DNA of 64,000 nucleotides from Stomoxys calcitrans (Eukaryota; Arthropoda; Insecta; Diptera; Muscidae). A program made the position numbers and the translations under genes. Below the pieces are notes generated by a model that worked only from the letters and a program-made list of their open reading frames with translations, did not search any database and was not told the DNA's origin. The DNA lies in contig NC_081554.1 in assembly GCF_963082655.1 (NCBI RefSeq), positions 61,107,373 to 61,171,372 on the forward strand, in the 5' to 3' direction. Position 1 is the stretch's first letter, and every line of letters starts with the position of its first letter. This document shows, in pieces, positions 22,590 through 33,712 of the stretch.

Positions 22590-23632
22590 ATTTAAAACAA
22601 GTAAAAAGGCATTTAGGTCGGCCGGGCCGAACCATGGATACCCACCACCTCGGGTATATATATATAAGTCCCATTCACAATCCGGTGAAAATTGGATAAC
22701 TTAAGCACCCAAATTCGGCACGGACATTGAGTGGTTTTATATATATAGCACTATTTAATTTTGTAGAACAAAATATTGGTCTTTTGGCAGATATATCCAA
22801 TTACAAACCGATCTTAACTATATTAAGGTCGGATATCGTGAGACTCAGAAAAAATCACAGTTTCAAATTTCAACGAAATCGGGTAATAAATAAATAAAGC
22901 TTTTAAGGGCTTCAGACCCTTTATCGGGTGATCGGTCTAATGACAACTATATCTAAATATAGCCCGATCTTAACGATATTTGGGTCAGATCTCGGGAGTC
23001 TTAAAATAACCCACTGTTTTAAATTTCAGCTAAAATGTATAATAAATAAAGCTTTTATGGGCTTCAGAGCCTTTATCGGGAGATCGGTCTATATGACAGC
23101 TATATCAAAAAACGAACCGATCTAATCTATATTTAGGTCAGATGTTGGAAGGTCTTAACTTACTCACTGTTTCAAATTTCAGCGAAATCGGGTAAAAAAT
23201 AAAGCTTTTATGGCCTTCAGACCCTTTATCGGGAGATCGGTCTATATGGCAGCTACATATAAATATAGTCCGATCTTAACCATATTTGGGTCAGATCTCG
23301 GGAGTCTTAAAATAACCCACTGTTTTAAATTTCAGCTAAAATGTATAATAATTAAAGCTTTTATGGGCTTCAGTCCCCTTATCGGGAGATCGGTCTATAT
23401 GACAGCTATATCAAAATATAGCCCGATCTGAACCATATTTAGGTTAGATCTCGGGAGGCTTAAAATAACTTACTGTTTCAAATTTCAGCGAAATCGGGTA
23501 AAAAATAAAGCTTTTATGGCCTTCAGACCCTTCATCGGGAGATCGGTCTATATGGCATCTACATATAAATATAGTCCGATCTGGATCATATTAAGGTCAC
23601 CCATCCTATACCCTCCACGGGTATAAAAACGT
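22590..23632 (-). mobile_element. DINE-like element, class B variant, coreless
   Basis: Begins AAACAAGTAAAAAGGCATTT and GGTCGGCCGGGCCGAACC palindrome, GATACCCACCACCTCGGGTA, then about five units of roughly 150 bp (GGGAGATCGGTCTATATGGC, TTTCAGCGAAATCGGG, AATAAAGCTTTTATGGCCTT). Ends TATACCCTCCACGGGTATAA directly after the array: the AAAGTATATATATTC core is absent. Confidence 0.85.
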
Positions 23633-23745
23633 ATAAGGGTGGTTAAGCAATAAATGAATAAGAATGGCTTCCCGTAGATGCTTGAGAAGTCAAGTCAAAA
23701 TATCGGTTTATATGGGAGCTATATTATGGGAGCTAATCTAACCTA
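23633..23745. repeat. DINE class A unit scrap
   Basis: TGCTTGAGAAGTCAAGTCAA and TATCGGTTTATATGGGAGCT mark a fragment of one class A unit at about 23678-23735, followed by CTAATCTAACCTAGATTAGG. Confidence 0.6.
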
Positions 23746-24917
23746 GATTAGGTTAGCAGGGACTTTTGACGAAGACACCAGGTTCGAGTATTTAGGACAA
23801 GGCCTATCCTGTTTTATATTCGCATGCCCCCCAGGCAAAAGGCTGCATGGGGGCACCCCATGCCTTGAAGAACTAGGGCGAACAGTAGTAAAATGGATTC
23901 AAGGACCTATGCTAATGTCGCCAAGGACAGCTTAGTGATGGCAGTTGTCGACAAGGTAAAAGAACAAGGCTGCATACCTAGGAATAATTGGAGTGGGATA
24001 GTCAATGGACTGTCATCAGTATACTTCGATGTTCTTGCGGAAATTCCTGGGTCTCCTCCTGCTTGTGACGATGGAGGCTGGTTTCGGGGCCGATACAGAC
24101 TAATTGCCTTCGGGGATCAACGCTCAATTGAAATGTACGTTGGGCGCTAAAAAAGATTGGTGAGATCCGGCCAGGTGCAGCACTAGAAGAAGGAAGATAT
24201 TCCTTCCTTCTTCCTTCTTGGATACCAAGGATTCCCTTAGATCATGAATCGAAGACTAAGGGAATGTAATCCCAATCTTTCAACCACCAACTGGAAGATT
24301 GGTGGATTGCATGAGGCTGATGGTGATCGGAGACATGTAGTATTCGCACTAAGCACAGGCTGTCTCGCAAACCTCAAAAAGTTTGAAGGGGTTGTATCCT
24401 ACGGATTCAACAAGTTGAAACTGAAGGTCTATAAAAGCGTTGGGGTTGGAGAATCAGGAGACGACTCAGCAGTTATTGCTGAACATTTGTCTGAGGAACT
24501 ATCGACCACATCGCTAAAGTCTGGCGGATTGCAGGAGACCGAAAATCCCCCTGCCACAATCGTGAAAGGAGGGGATGGCATCGAAACGGGACCCGCCAAG
24601 CCCCTGTGTGGGTGGGTCATCCGGTTGGATTGGGCTCAAGGAACTCAAGAGGTACTTCAACAGCAGCAGCTAGTGAAGCATCTAAGGAGGAATCGTCCAC
24701 ACCGCAAGTGTCCAGCGTCCAGAGGAAGAGTGATTCTGCTGCTGCTTTCTCAACTGCCCCTGGATGCGTAAAAAAGCTCGTCATGACAAGATCGAAAGAA
24801 TCTTGTGAGGATTGACACCTGGCGGACTTAGAAGACGAGGCTAACGCAACAGTGCTGGAAATTCTGAATGCTGAGTATGGTGCGGTTTCTGCAGATAAAT
24901 CTAAACCATTACTAGGC
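23746..24917 (+). pseudogene. LINE 5' region and ORF1 (nucleic-acid-binding) remnant
   Basis: A 5' UTR-like stretch (GCATGCCCCCCAGGCAAAAG, GGCACCCCATGCCTTG) precedes ATG at 23893. The first 85 codons (start MDSRTYANVAKDSLVMAVVD, then DVLAEIPGSPP, GRYRLIAFGDQ) end in a stop; reading resumes in another frame with IGEIRPGAALEEGRY and, from 24244, NRRLRECNPNLSTTNWKIGG, FALSTGCLANLKKFEGVVSY, LKLKVYKS. This order resembles the ORF1-like proteins of dipteran Jockey/I-type LINEs, thought to bind element RNA. Later codons are Ser/Gln-rich. It probably belongs with LINE family 2, but no copy here links them. Confidence 0.6.
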
Positions 24918-25440
24918 CACTTCGGCGGCATTATTCTTCTTATGGCAGGAGGTTTTGATATAGCGGTTTTTCAATTCATAAATATGTTCTCCAGAGTCTA
25001 AATGGCTGTCTGAGAAGACATTTATATCAGTTGTCGTTATGACATTACATCTTAGCTTTTCCACCAAATCTTGAATTGCAAGGATCTCCGCTTGATACAC
25101 ACTGCAGTGGTCGTGTTACCTCCTCGATATGACCAGTTCTAGTCTTTCAGAAAACAATCCAAAGCTTTGGTCATCTAACACCTGCTAGGCACATATTTAT
25201 TCTTCCGCTTAAATCGTCCGATACAAAAGTGACTTCAAGTATCCCCTGCCTGTTTCTGGAAATAAATCTCGGTTTATTCTCTTTATTACAAATCATCAGA
25301 TTGCAACTTATAATATTTGTATTCGATAAGCAGCTCACCCCTTTCCTTGCTATGCGAACTTTCCCATATCTGGTGATATGCAATAGCATCTTTTACCAAT
25401 GTAGTGGTGAAGGGTTTAAATACAGCAACAATGTTCTGAA
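24918..25440 (-). pseudogene. LINE family 2, endonuclease tail joined to RNase H
   Basis: The minus strand at 25165-25400 reads SCNLMICNKENKPRFISR and GILEVTFVSDDLSGRI, resembling the C-terminal part of an APE-type LINE endonuclease. Positions 24918-25105 read YQAEILAIQDLVEKL and DINVFSDSH, the RNase H glutamate and second Asp blocks. The whole RT between them is deleted. It converges on the plus-strand ORF1 at 24917. Confidence 0.65.
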
Positions 25441-25536
25441 GAAAGCATCAACTGAATCATAGGGTAATGTCATCCTTTGACATCTGTTAAGTCCTAGATC
25501 GACATGATTTTCACAACTAAGCTTATTCGTCATTAT
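25441..25536. other. Short spacer
   Basis: Unassigned 96 bp. Confidence 0.4.
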
Positions 25537-26625
25537 ACCCACCACCGAAGGATGGGGGAATATTCATTTTGTCATTCCGTTTGCAACACATCGAAATATC
25601 CATTTCCGACCCTATAAAGTATATATATTCTTGATCAGCGTAAAAATCTAAGACGATCTAGACATGTCCGTCCGTCTGTCCGTCTGTCTGTTGAAATCAC
25701 GCTACAGCCTTTAAAAATAGAGATATTGAGCTGAAACTTTGCACAGATTCTTTTTTTGTCCATCAGCAGGTTAAGTTCGAAGATGGGCTATATCGGACTA
25801 TATCTTGATATAGCCCCCATATAGACCGATCGGCCGATTTAGGGTCTTAGGCCCATAAAAGCCACATTTATTATCCGATTTTGCTGAAATTTAGGACAGT
25901 GAGTTTTGTTAGACCCTTCGACATCCTCCGTGAATTTGGCTCAGATCGGTCCAGATTTGGATATAGCTGCCATATAGACCGATATGCCAATTTAGGGTCT
26001 TAGGCCCATAAAAGCCACATTTATTATCCGATTTTGCTGAAATTTGAGACAGTGAGTTGTGTTAGGACCTTCGACATCTTCCGTGAATTTGGCTCAGATT
26101 TGGATATAGCTGACATATAGACCGATCATCCGATTTAGGGTCTAAGTCCCATAAAAACCACATTTATTATCCGATCTTGCTGAAATTTGGGACAGTGAGT
26201 TGTGTTATGCCTTTCGACATCTTTCTTCAATTTGGCCCAGATCGGTTCAGATTTGGATATAGCTACCATATAGACCGATTTCTTGATTTATGGTTTTGGG
26301 CACATAAAATGCTTATATATTATCCGATGTCGCCAAAACTTGGGACAGTAAGTTAAGTTAAACCCCTTGACATACTTCTGCAAAATCGCACAGATCGGTT
26401 CAGATTTGGATATAGCTGCCATATAGACCGATATCTAGGTTTTAGGTTTTGGGGCCATAAAAGACGCATTTATTGTCCGATGTCGCTGAAATTTGAGACA
26501 GTGAGTTTTGTTAGTCTCTTCGAAGTCCTTCTTAAATTTTGATGAAAGGTGGTTTACATATATTCCCGAGGTGGTGGGTATCCAAAGTTCGGCCCGGCCG
26601 AACTTAACGCCTTTTTACTTGTTTT
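25537..26625 (+). mobile_element. Complete DINE-like element, class B
   Basis: Best-preserved reference copy. Starts TATACCCACCACCGAAGGAT, then TTCCGACCCTATAAAGTATA, TATATTCTTGATCAGCGT, ACGATCTAGACATGTCCGTC, a CCGTCTGTC tract, and GAGCTGAAACTTTGCACAGA. Then about five units of roughly 150 bp (CCATATAGACCGATC; TTATTATCCGATTTTGCTGA; GGGACAGTGAGTTGTGTTA). Ends with GAGGTGGTGGGTATCC, a perfect palindrome AAGTTCGGCC-C-GGCCGAACTT (26585-26605) and CTTTTTACTTGTTTT. Such a layout (subterminal repeats, tandem repeats, terminal hairpin) is known for Helentron-associated INE-1/DINE-1. No Rep/helicase coding. Confidence 0.88.
26585..26605. other. Terminal palindrome of DINE-like element
   Basis: 10-bp perfect stem with one central base. 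The same structure, with small changes, ends the copies at 1720, 22620, 27501, 39730, 43610, 52500 and 55080. A hairpin close to the 3' end is a hallmark of Helitron-type rolling-circle elements. Confidence 0.85.
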
Positions 26626-27479
26626 GTCTTCTCTTTGAACTCAAATGATCGAATATGTTCCTCCATCCATGTAATGTTTTCGTGACCATAGTAACTTGCC
26701 CTCTACGTTCGAATGACAATTGTGGCCTAACTGCGAAATCCTTACATATCAAGGTACTCATGGGATTGCGCCATTCAACTAAATGGTTGTAAACTAGTGT
26801 TATTGTAGTCCACTCAACGCATACTTAATTTAAACAAACACCCTCTCATATTTACTTTTCCCCAAACGCATTGCATGCTCTCACACACAAAATGTGAGAA
26901 TAGCAGATTGATTTATGACACATGGATATCATGGCAGAGAGTGAACTTATACACATGCCTTTGGTTGAGGGTAAAAATGGAATGTAGTTTTATTTTCTGC
27001 TCATTCACTTGTGTATGTTTATTGTGTTAAGTTATTTGTAAATATTTGTTATTGTACACAAATATTAACTAAATGGAAGCATGCACAAATATGATAGCAA
27101 CATCAACATTCTAAAGGTCAACAGTATAGCGCCCAAACCACTGAAAGCGCATGCAATCCAAATGCTTGGCAGGAAATGTGTACAATGGCATAGGAAAGTT
27201 TATGACATGGTTTGAGAAAGTTTGCAAATGTGGAATTGAATAGAAAGGGTTATCGTTTGTATGTGACACAAACACACTTTGTTACTGTAAAGCCATACAA
27301 AGGCTCAGATTCTATTGCTGTATTTGATTTTAGTTCCTAATACACGAGTCAAGGACAAAAATCAAACGCAACAAAGGTTTCCATTGAAATTCTGTTTGTT
27401 TTCCATGAAGAGGTAACGCCATTTGACAACCTGTCAAAACAACATAAGGAAAAAAGTGAATATATTTGTAAAATTCATT
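26626..27479. other. Unique sequence
   Basis: No gene or repeat recognised. Confidence 0.5.
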
Positions 27480-29105
27480 AAAAACAAGTAAAAGCGTGCT
27501 AAGTTCGGCCGGGCCGAATCTTATATACCCTCCACCATAGATCGAATTTGTCGAGTTCTTTTCCTGGCATCCCTTCTTAGGCAAAAAAGGATATAAGAAA
27601 AGATTTGCTCTGCTATTCGAAGGATATCAAGATATGGTCCGGTTTGGACCACAATTAAATTACATTTGGGAGACCTGTGTAAAATGTCAGCCAATTCGAA
27701 TAAGAATTGCGCCCTTTGGGGGCTCAAGAAGTAAAATAGAGAGATCGATTTATATGGGAGCTGTATCGGGCTATAGACCGATTCAGACCATAATAAACAC
27801 GTATGTTGATGGTCATGAGAGAATCCGTCGTACAAATCAGGCAAATCGGATAATAATTGCAACCTCTACAGGCTCAAGAAGTCAAGATCCCAGATCGGTT
27901 TATATGACAGCTATATCAAATTATGAACCGATTTAAACCATACTTGGCACAGTTATTGAATACCATAACAAAACACGTCGTGCCAAAATTCATTCAAATC
28001 GGATAAGAATTGCGCCCTCTAGAGGCTCAAGAAGTCAAGATCCAAGATCGGTTTATATAACAGCTATATCAGGTTATAAACCGATTTGAACCATACTTTG
28101 CACAGTTGTTGGATATCATAACAAAACACGTCGTGCAAAATTTCGTTCCAATCGGATAATAATTGCAACCTCTACAGGCTCAAGAAGTCAAGATCCCAGA
28201 TCGGTTTATATGACAGCTATATCAAATTATGAACCGATTTAAACCATACTTGGCACAGTTATTGAATACCATAACAAAACACGTCGTGCCAAAATTCATT
28301 CAAATCGGATAAGAATTGCGCCCTCTAGAGGCTCAAGAAGTCAAGATCCAAGATCGGTTTATATAACAGCTATATCAGGTTATAAACCGATTTGAACCAT
28401 ACTTTGCACAGTTGTTGGATATCATAACAAAACACGTCGTGCAAAATTTCATTCCAATCTGATAAGAATTGCGCACTCTAGAGGCTCAAGAAGTCAAGAC
28501 CCAAGATCGGTTTATATGGCAGCTATGAACCGATTTGAACCATACTTGGCACAGTTGTTGGATATCATAACAAATTACGTCGTGCCAAAATTCATTTAAA
28601 TCGGATAAGAATTGCGCCCTCTAGAGGCTCAAGAAGTCAAGACCCAAGATCGGTTTATATGGCTGCTATATAAGGTTATAGACCGATTTGAACCATACTT
28701 AGCACAGTTGTTGGATATCATAACAAAACACGTCGTGCAAAATTTCGTTCCAATCGGATAAGAATTGCGCACTCTAGAGGCTCAAGAAATCAAGACCCAA
28801 GATCGGTTTATAAGGCAGCTATATCAAAACATGGACCGATATGGCCCATTTACAATACCAACTGACCTACACTAATAAGAAGTATTTGTGTGAAATTTCA
28901 AGCGGCTAGCTTTACTCCTTCGGAAGTTAGCGTGCTTTCGACAGACAGACGGACGGACAGACGGACGGACATGGCTAGATCGACATAAAATGTCACGACG
29001 ATCAAGAATATATATACTTCATGGTGTCTCAGACGAATATTTCGAGTAGTTACAAACAGAATGACGAAATTAGTATACCCCCATCCTATGGTGGAGGGTA
29101 TAAAA
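27480..29105 (-). mobile_element. Complete DINE-like element, class A
   Basis: Starts AAAAACAAGTAAAAGCGTGC, palindrome AAGTTCGGCCGGGCCGAA, then subterminal TATACCCTCCACCAT (27524-27538). About eight class A units follow, then CCAACTGACCTACACTAATA, the core with GACGGACGGACATGGCTAG and ATCAAGAATATATATACTTC, ending CCATCCTATGGTGGAGGGTATA, where ATGGTGGAGGGTATA (29088-29102) is the exact inverted partner. Includes a 306-bp higher-order duplication. Confidence 0.9.
27850..28461 (-). repeat. 306-bp higher-order repeat, two copies
   Basis: 27850-28155 and 28156-28461 each contain the same two class A units in the same order; I see two substitutions between them near their ends. Individual neighbouring units differ at many positions. 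Confidence 0.93.
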
Positions 29106-29183
29106 ACTTGTAAAACATATGTGTGTATAGAAGTCAAATAAAATTTATTTATTAAGATTTGTGCACGTTATTTTATAAATAAC
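29106..29183. other. AT-rich spacer
   Basis: 78 bp between DINE and element D. No feature. Confidence 0.4.
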
Positions 29184-31597
29184 TAGCTGGACAGGACCCG
29201 CTCCGCTGCTCCTTCTTTAACTCTCTTATATCTTTTTAGGGTGGGGAAACTTCGCCCTGAATGTGGGTATCGAATTCGTGACGTTGAACGTGTTGTTCAA
29301 ACCATGGCGAGAACATCAGACAAAGCGGTTTTTATTCCCTCTTTATGTTGGCGACATTTGCGAGGTACAATGCCATGCATGGTCATTATAAAAATTTGGG
29401 GAACCAAAGAGGTGTCGCACTGCGGGACACCCTTCGGACTCTGCTATAAATAAAATGTCCCTTTTCATTAAGTTAAGACTTGTATCGGAAAGCACTCATG
29501 TGTGAGAATTTTCCCCTGATGCTAATGTTCTTCCTTAGGGAGGGATGGCACCTCAGACATTTCGACTCAAATATGGACATCAAATTCGTGCTGCACATCC
29601 TAATCCCTTTAATATGAGCCCCATATTGACATGGCCGGTAAATATGAACCCTTTGTAGGGTGTTTTGGGGCTGGGGCGGCCACCGGCACTTTGCCTTTAT
29701 TCCCAACGGAAATGAAGTTCAGTTTAGGGGGTGTTTTAGGGCGTACCGCAAACTTGGGTCCACAATTAGATATCAAATTCGTTTTCTACTCTCAAATAAC
29801 TTTTATTTGAGTCCCAAATTGTCACAATGGGTCATATAACCCATTTATCCCAAACCCATTATATCTTTAGGAGGGAAAGAGCCACCTAGACTTGAACGCA
29901 AATTTAAATGGCATATTCGCAATTTACTCCCTAATACCTTTCATTTGAGTCCCATATATGGCTGCCCAAAAGGTAAATGCGGTTTTTTTAAAAGAAAGTA
30001 AATGCATTTTTAATAAAACTTAGAATGAACTTTAATCAAATATACTTTTTTTACGCTTTTTTTCTAAAGCAAGCTAAAAGTAACAGCTGATAACTGACAG
30101 AAGAAAGAATGCAATTAAGGAGTCACAAGCCGTTGAAAAAATTTTCCAACGCCGACGATATGAAAAATCCGCAATTACTTTTTGGGCAACCCAATAGCTA
30201 TGGTCGGCTAATATGCCCATTTGGGGGTATTTGGGGGTGGGCAACCTCCCTTTACTTGGACCTAATGTTGTATGCCATATTTGTAATCTACTGCCTAATA
30301 CTTTTCATTTGAATCCCATATTGACATTAACTTCGAATATATCTGTTTAGACGAGTTTTGGGGTTGGGGGCCCGCTGGGTACTTGGACCCAAATTTTAAT
30401 ACCATATTCGTTTTCTGGTCTCCAATACCTTTCATTGGATACCCTTATTGTGCCCATCGGACCACTTTCCGATATGGGTGGCGTTTTTGGGGTAAGGGGA
30501 GGGTCCGCCTCCACCCGATATCTAAAAATTATATAGCCTTTGTTTCCTTCCAGACAAACGTACAAAATCTATGAAAATTTTAAGAAAATCGTTCCAGCTA
30601 AGTATCATATAGTCACAATGGGTCTAATGGCGTTTTTGAGGGGTGGCGTGACCCCCTATACTTCGATCTGGTTTTGTATGCCAGTTTCGAAATTTACTCC
30701 CGATTACCTTTCATTTGACCCCTATATTGAAATGAACGTCCAATATGTCTATTTGGGTGAGTTTTGGGGTTGGGGCGGCCCGATGGCTACTTAGACTCAT
30801 ATTCTACTCCCCAATACATTTCATTTGATACTTATATTGTACCGATCGGTCCACTTTTAATTTTGGGTTGTGTTTTTGGCATAAGGGGGAGAGTCCGTCC
30901 CCCTTCCGATATGGAAAAATTATATGGCCTTTGTTTCCTTACAGACCAACCTACACAATGTGCGAAAATTTCAAGAAAATCGGTTCAGACGTTTTTCAGT
31001 CTATATGGAACAAACAAAACGAGTCCCATTTATCCGTAATTGGCTAATGTGCCCTTTTTGGGCGTCTTAGTGGGGATAGGGTGACCCCCTATACTTCGAC
31101 ATGAACTTATATGCCTGATTCGTTATCTACTCCCGCATACTTTTTAATTGATACCCATATTGTCCTTATCGGTCACTTTTGATTTTTTGTGGTTTTTGGG
31201 GTTAAAGGTGGAGGGTCCGCCCCTTCCGTTATCAATAAATTATAAAGCCTATTCCTTCTTCGTGACCAAATTCGTAATCTACTCCCGAATACCTTTCATT
31301 TGAGTCCCATATTGTCACGGTCGTCAAATAAACCTATTTTAAGGGGTTTTGGGGCTGGGTCCCAGTTACTTGGACCCAACTTTTATTACGAATTTCACAC
31401 CTTACTCTTCAATATCTTTCATTTGAATTCCATATTGTCCCGATCGGCCCACTTTTATTTTTGGGTAGTACTTTTGTGGAAAGGGGGGGGGGGGGGGGGT
31501 CCGCCCCCCTCCCAATATAAGTTTCAATGTAATCGGTTCAGCCGTTTTTGAATCTATACGGAACAAACAAACCGACAAACAAACACGAATTGATTTT
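29184..31597 (+). mobile_element. Element D, longest copy
   Basis: Starts CTAGCTGGACAGGACCCGCT, ATCTTTTTAGGGTGGGGAAA. A diverged SINE-1-like body fills about 29290-29530 (CAAAGAGGTGTCGCACTGCG). Then repeated blocks of a few hundred bp, each with CCTTTCATTTGAGTCCCATA, GATCGGTCCACTTTTAATTT and a GC-rich GGGAGAGTCCGTCCCCC patch. Ends GTTTTTGAATCTATACGGAA and (CAAA)n-rich CAAACACGAATTGATTTT. No recognisable protein. Insertion class unknown. A TTTTTTAAAAGAAAG interruption lies near 29990-30110. Confidence 0.75.
31483..31499 (+). repeat. G17 homopolymer
   Basis: Seventeen Gs inside the GC patch of element D; length may be unreliable in assembly. Confidence 0.85.
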
Positions 31598-33300
31598 TAT
31601 ACCCTCCACCGTAGGATGGGGAGTATACTAATTTCGTCATTCCATTTCTAACACCTCCAAATATGCGTCTATGACCCCATAAAGCATATATATTGTTGAT
31701 CGTCATGACATTTTAAGTCGACCTAGCAATGTTCGTCCGTCTGTCCGTCCGTCCCCTTTCGAAAGCACGCTAACTTTCGAAGGAGTAAAGCTAGTCACTT
31801 GAAATTTTGCACAAATACATATAGGTCGGTAAGGATTATAAATGGGCCAAATCGGTCCACATTTTGATATAGCTGCCATATAAACAGATCTTGGGTCTTG
31901 ACTTCTCGAGCTTCTAGAGGTCGAAATTCTTATCCGATCCGGCTGAAAATTTTAACGTGGCGTATTGGTGTTACTTCTAACAACTGTGTTAAGTATGGTT
32001 AAAAGCGGTCCATAACTTAATATAGCTGTCATCTAAACCGATCTTGGGTCTTGACTCCTAGAGCTTCTAGCGGTCGCAATTCTCATCCCATTTGGCTGAA
32101 ATTTTGCACGTTATGTTGTGGTATGACTTCCAACAACTTTGCTGAGTATGGTTCAAATCGGTCCATGTTTTGATATAGCTGTCATAAAAACGGATCTTGG
32201 GTCTTGACTTCTTGAGCCTCTAGAGGGCGCAATTTTTGTCAGATTTGGCTGAAATTTTGCACGAGATGTTGTGTTATGAGTTCCAATAACTGTACTAAGT
32301 GTGGCGCAAATCGGTTCATAACCTGATAAAGCTGTCATATAAACCGATCTCCTGAATAGACTTCTTGAGCCTCTAGAGGGCGCAATTCTTCTTTAGCTAA
32401 AATTTTGCATATCTTGGTTTGGTACGACTTCCAACAGTTGTACTATGAACGGTTAAAATCGGTCCATAACCTGATATAGCTGTCATATAAACTGATCTCG
32501 GGTCTTGACTTCTAGAGCTTCTAGAGGGCGCAATTCTTATCCGATTTGGCTGAAATGTTGCACGTTATGTTATGTATGACTGCCAACAACTGTGTCAAGT
32601 ATAGTCTAAATCAGTCTATAACCTGATATAGCCGTCACATAAACCGATATCCCGATTAGACTTCTTGAGCCTCTAGAGGGCGCAATTTGTATCCGATTTT
32701 GCTAAAATTTTGCACATGTTGGTTTGGTATGACTTCCAACAATTGTGCTAAGGATGATTCAAATCGATCTATAACCTGATATACCATATAAATCGACCTT
32801 GGGTCTTGACTTCTAGAGCTTCTAGAGGGCGCAATTCTTATCCGCTTTGGCTAAAAATTTGCATAAAGTGTTGTGGTATGACTTTCAACAACTGTGCCAA
32901 GTATGGTCTAAATCAGTCTATAACCTGATATAGCCGCTATATAAACCGATCACTTGAATAGATTTCTTGAGCCTCCATAGGGCGCAATGCTTATCTGCTT
33001 CGGCTAAACATTAGCACGAAATGTGGTGGAATGACTTTCAACAACTGTACCAAGTATGGTCTAAACCAGTCCATATCCTGATATAGCCGTCATATAAACC
33101 AATCTCCTGAATAGACTTTTTTAACCTCTAGAGGGCGCAATTCCTATCCAATATGGTTGAAATTTTGCATACGTCCGTTTTGGTATAATTTCCAACAACT
33201 AATCTAAATATGGTCTAAATCAGTATAAAACCTGATGTAGCTCCTATATAAACCGATCTCTCAGTTTGACTTTTTGAGCGTCTGTATCCAGTATAGAATA
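31598..33300 (+). mobile_element. DINE-like element, class A, no proper end
   Basis: TATACCCTCCACCGTAGGAT, core CATAAAGCATATATATTGTT and GTCCGTCTGTCCGTCCGTCC, then about ten class A units of roughly 150 bp. It starts directly at the end of element D. Its own terminal palindrome is missing; the array stops near 33290. Confidence 0.85.
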
Positions 33301-33352
33301 ACTTTAAGTATTGAATGCAAATTTGCCCATGAATATTCCATTAAGGAACTGT
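33301..33352 (-). mobile_element. SINE-1 3' end scrap
   Basis: GAATGCAAATTTGCCCATGA, ATATTCCATTAAGGAACTG. Only the terminal 40 bp remain. Confidence 0.75.
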
Positions 33353-33635
33353 TTTGAACTGCGTTTGTATTTGAATTTTTGAGGCACCTAGGGTTTTGAG
33401 AAATCATATCGGGTGCGATCCTCAACGATCTACATCAAAAAGAAGTATCTGTGCAAAACTTCAAGCAGTTAGCTTTACGCGTTCGACCGGACGGACGGAC
33501 ATGGCTAGATTGATTCAGAATGTCGAGACGGTCATCGCTTTATGGGGTCTTAAACGAATATTTCGTGTTGTTACAAACGGAATGACTAGATTAGTATACC
33601 CCCATCCTATGATGCTGCGTATAATAAAATATTGT
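33353..33635 (-). mobile_element. DINE-like core, minus orientation
   Basis: GACCGGACGGACGGACATGG, TAGATTGATTCAGAATGTCG, TTTATGGGGTCTTAAACGAA, CCCCATCCTATGATGCTGCG. Core only, facing opposite to the array at 31598. Confidence 0.8.
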
Positions 33636-33712
33636 AGGATGATAAATATATCCATGGTGGTGCCAATCCAATCCGGCACGGCCGAACTTAATGTTTTTTT
33701 TACTGGTTACAT
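33636..33712 (+). mobile_element. DINE-like 3' end, plus orientation
   Basis: CCATGGTGGTGCCAATCCAA then TCCGGCACGGCCGAACTTAA and TTTTTTTACTGG. Probably the real end of the plus-strand element that began at 31598. Confidence 0.75.

Noticed and set aside
23000..23431. Repeated small ORFs (IGRSVYMTAISK-type peptides) in many arrays
   Set aside because: They are frame accidents of the DINE tandem units (ATCGGTCTATATGACAGCTA) and appear on both strands wherever arrays occur; no start context or domain.
27500..29000. CRISPR-like repeat array
   Set aside because: Units are ~150 bp without unique spacers, in a eukaryotic transposon context.
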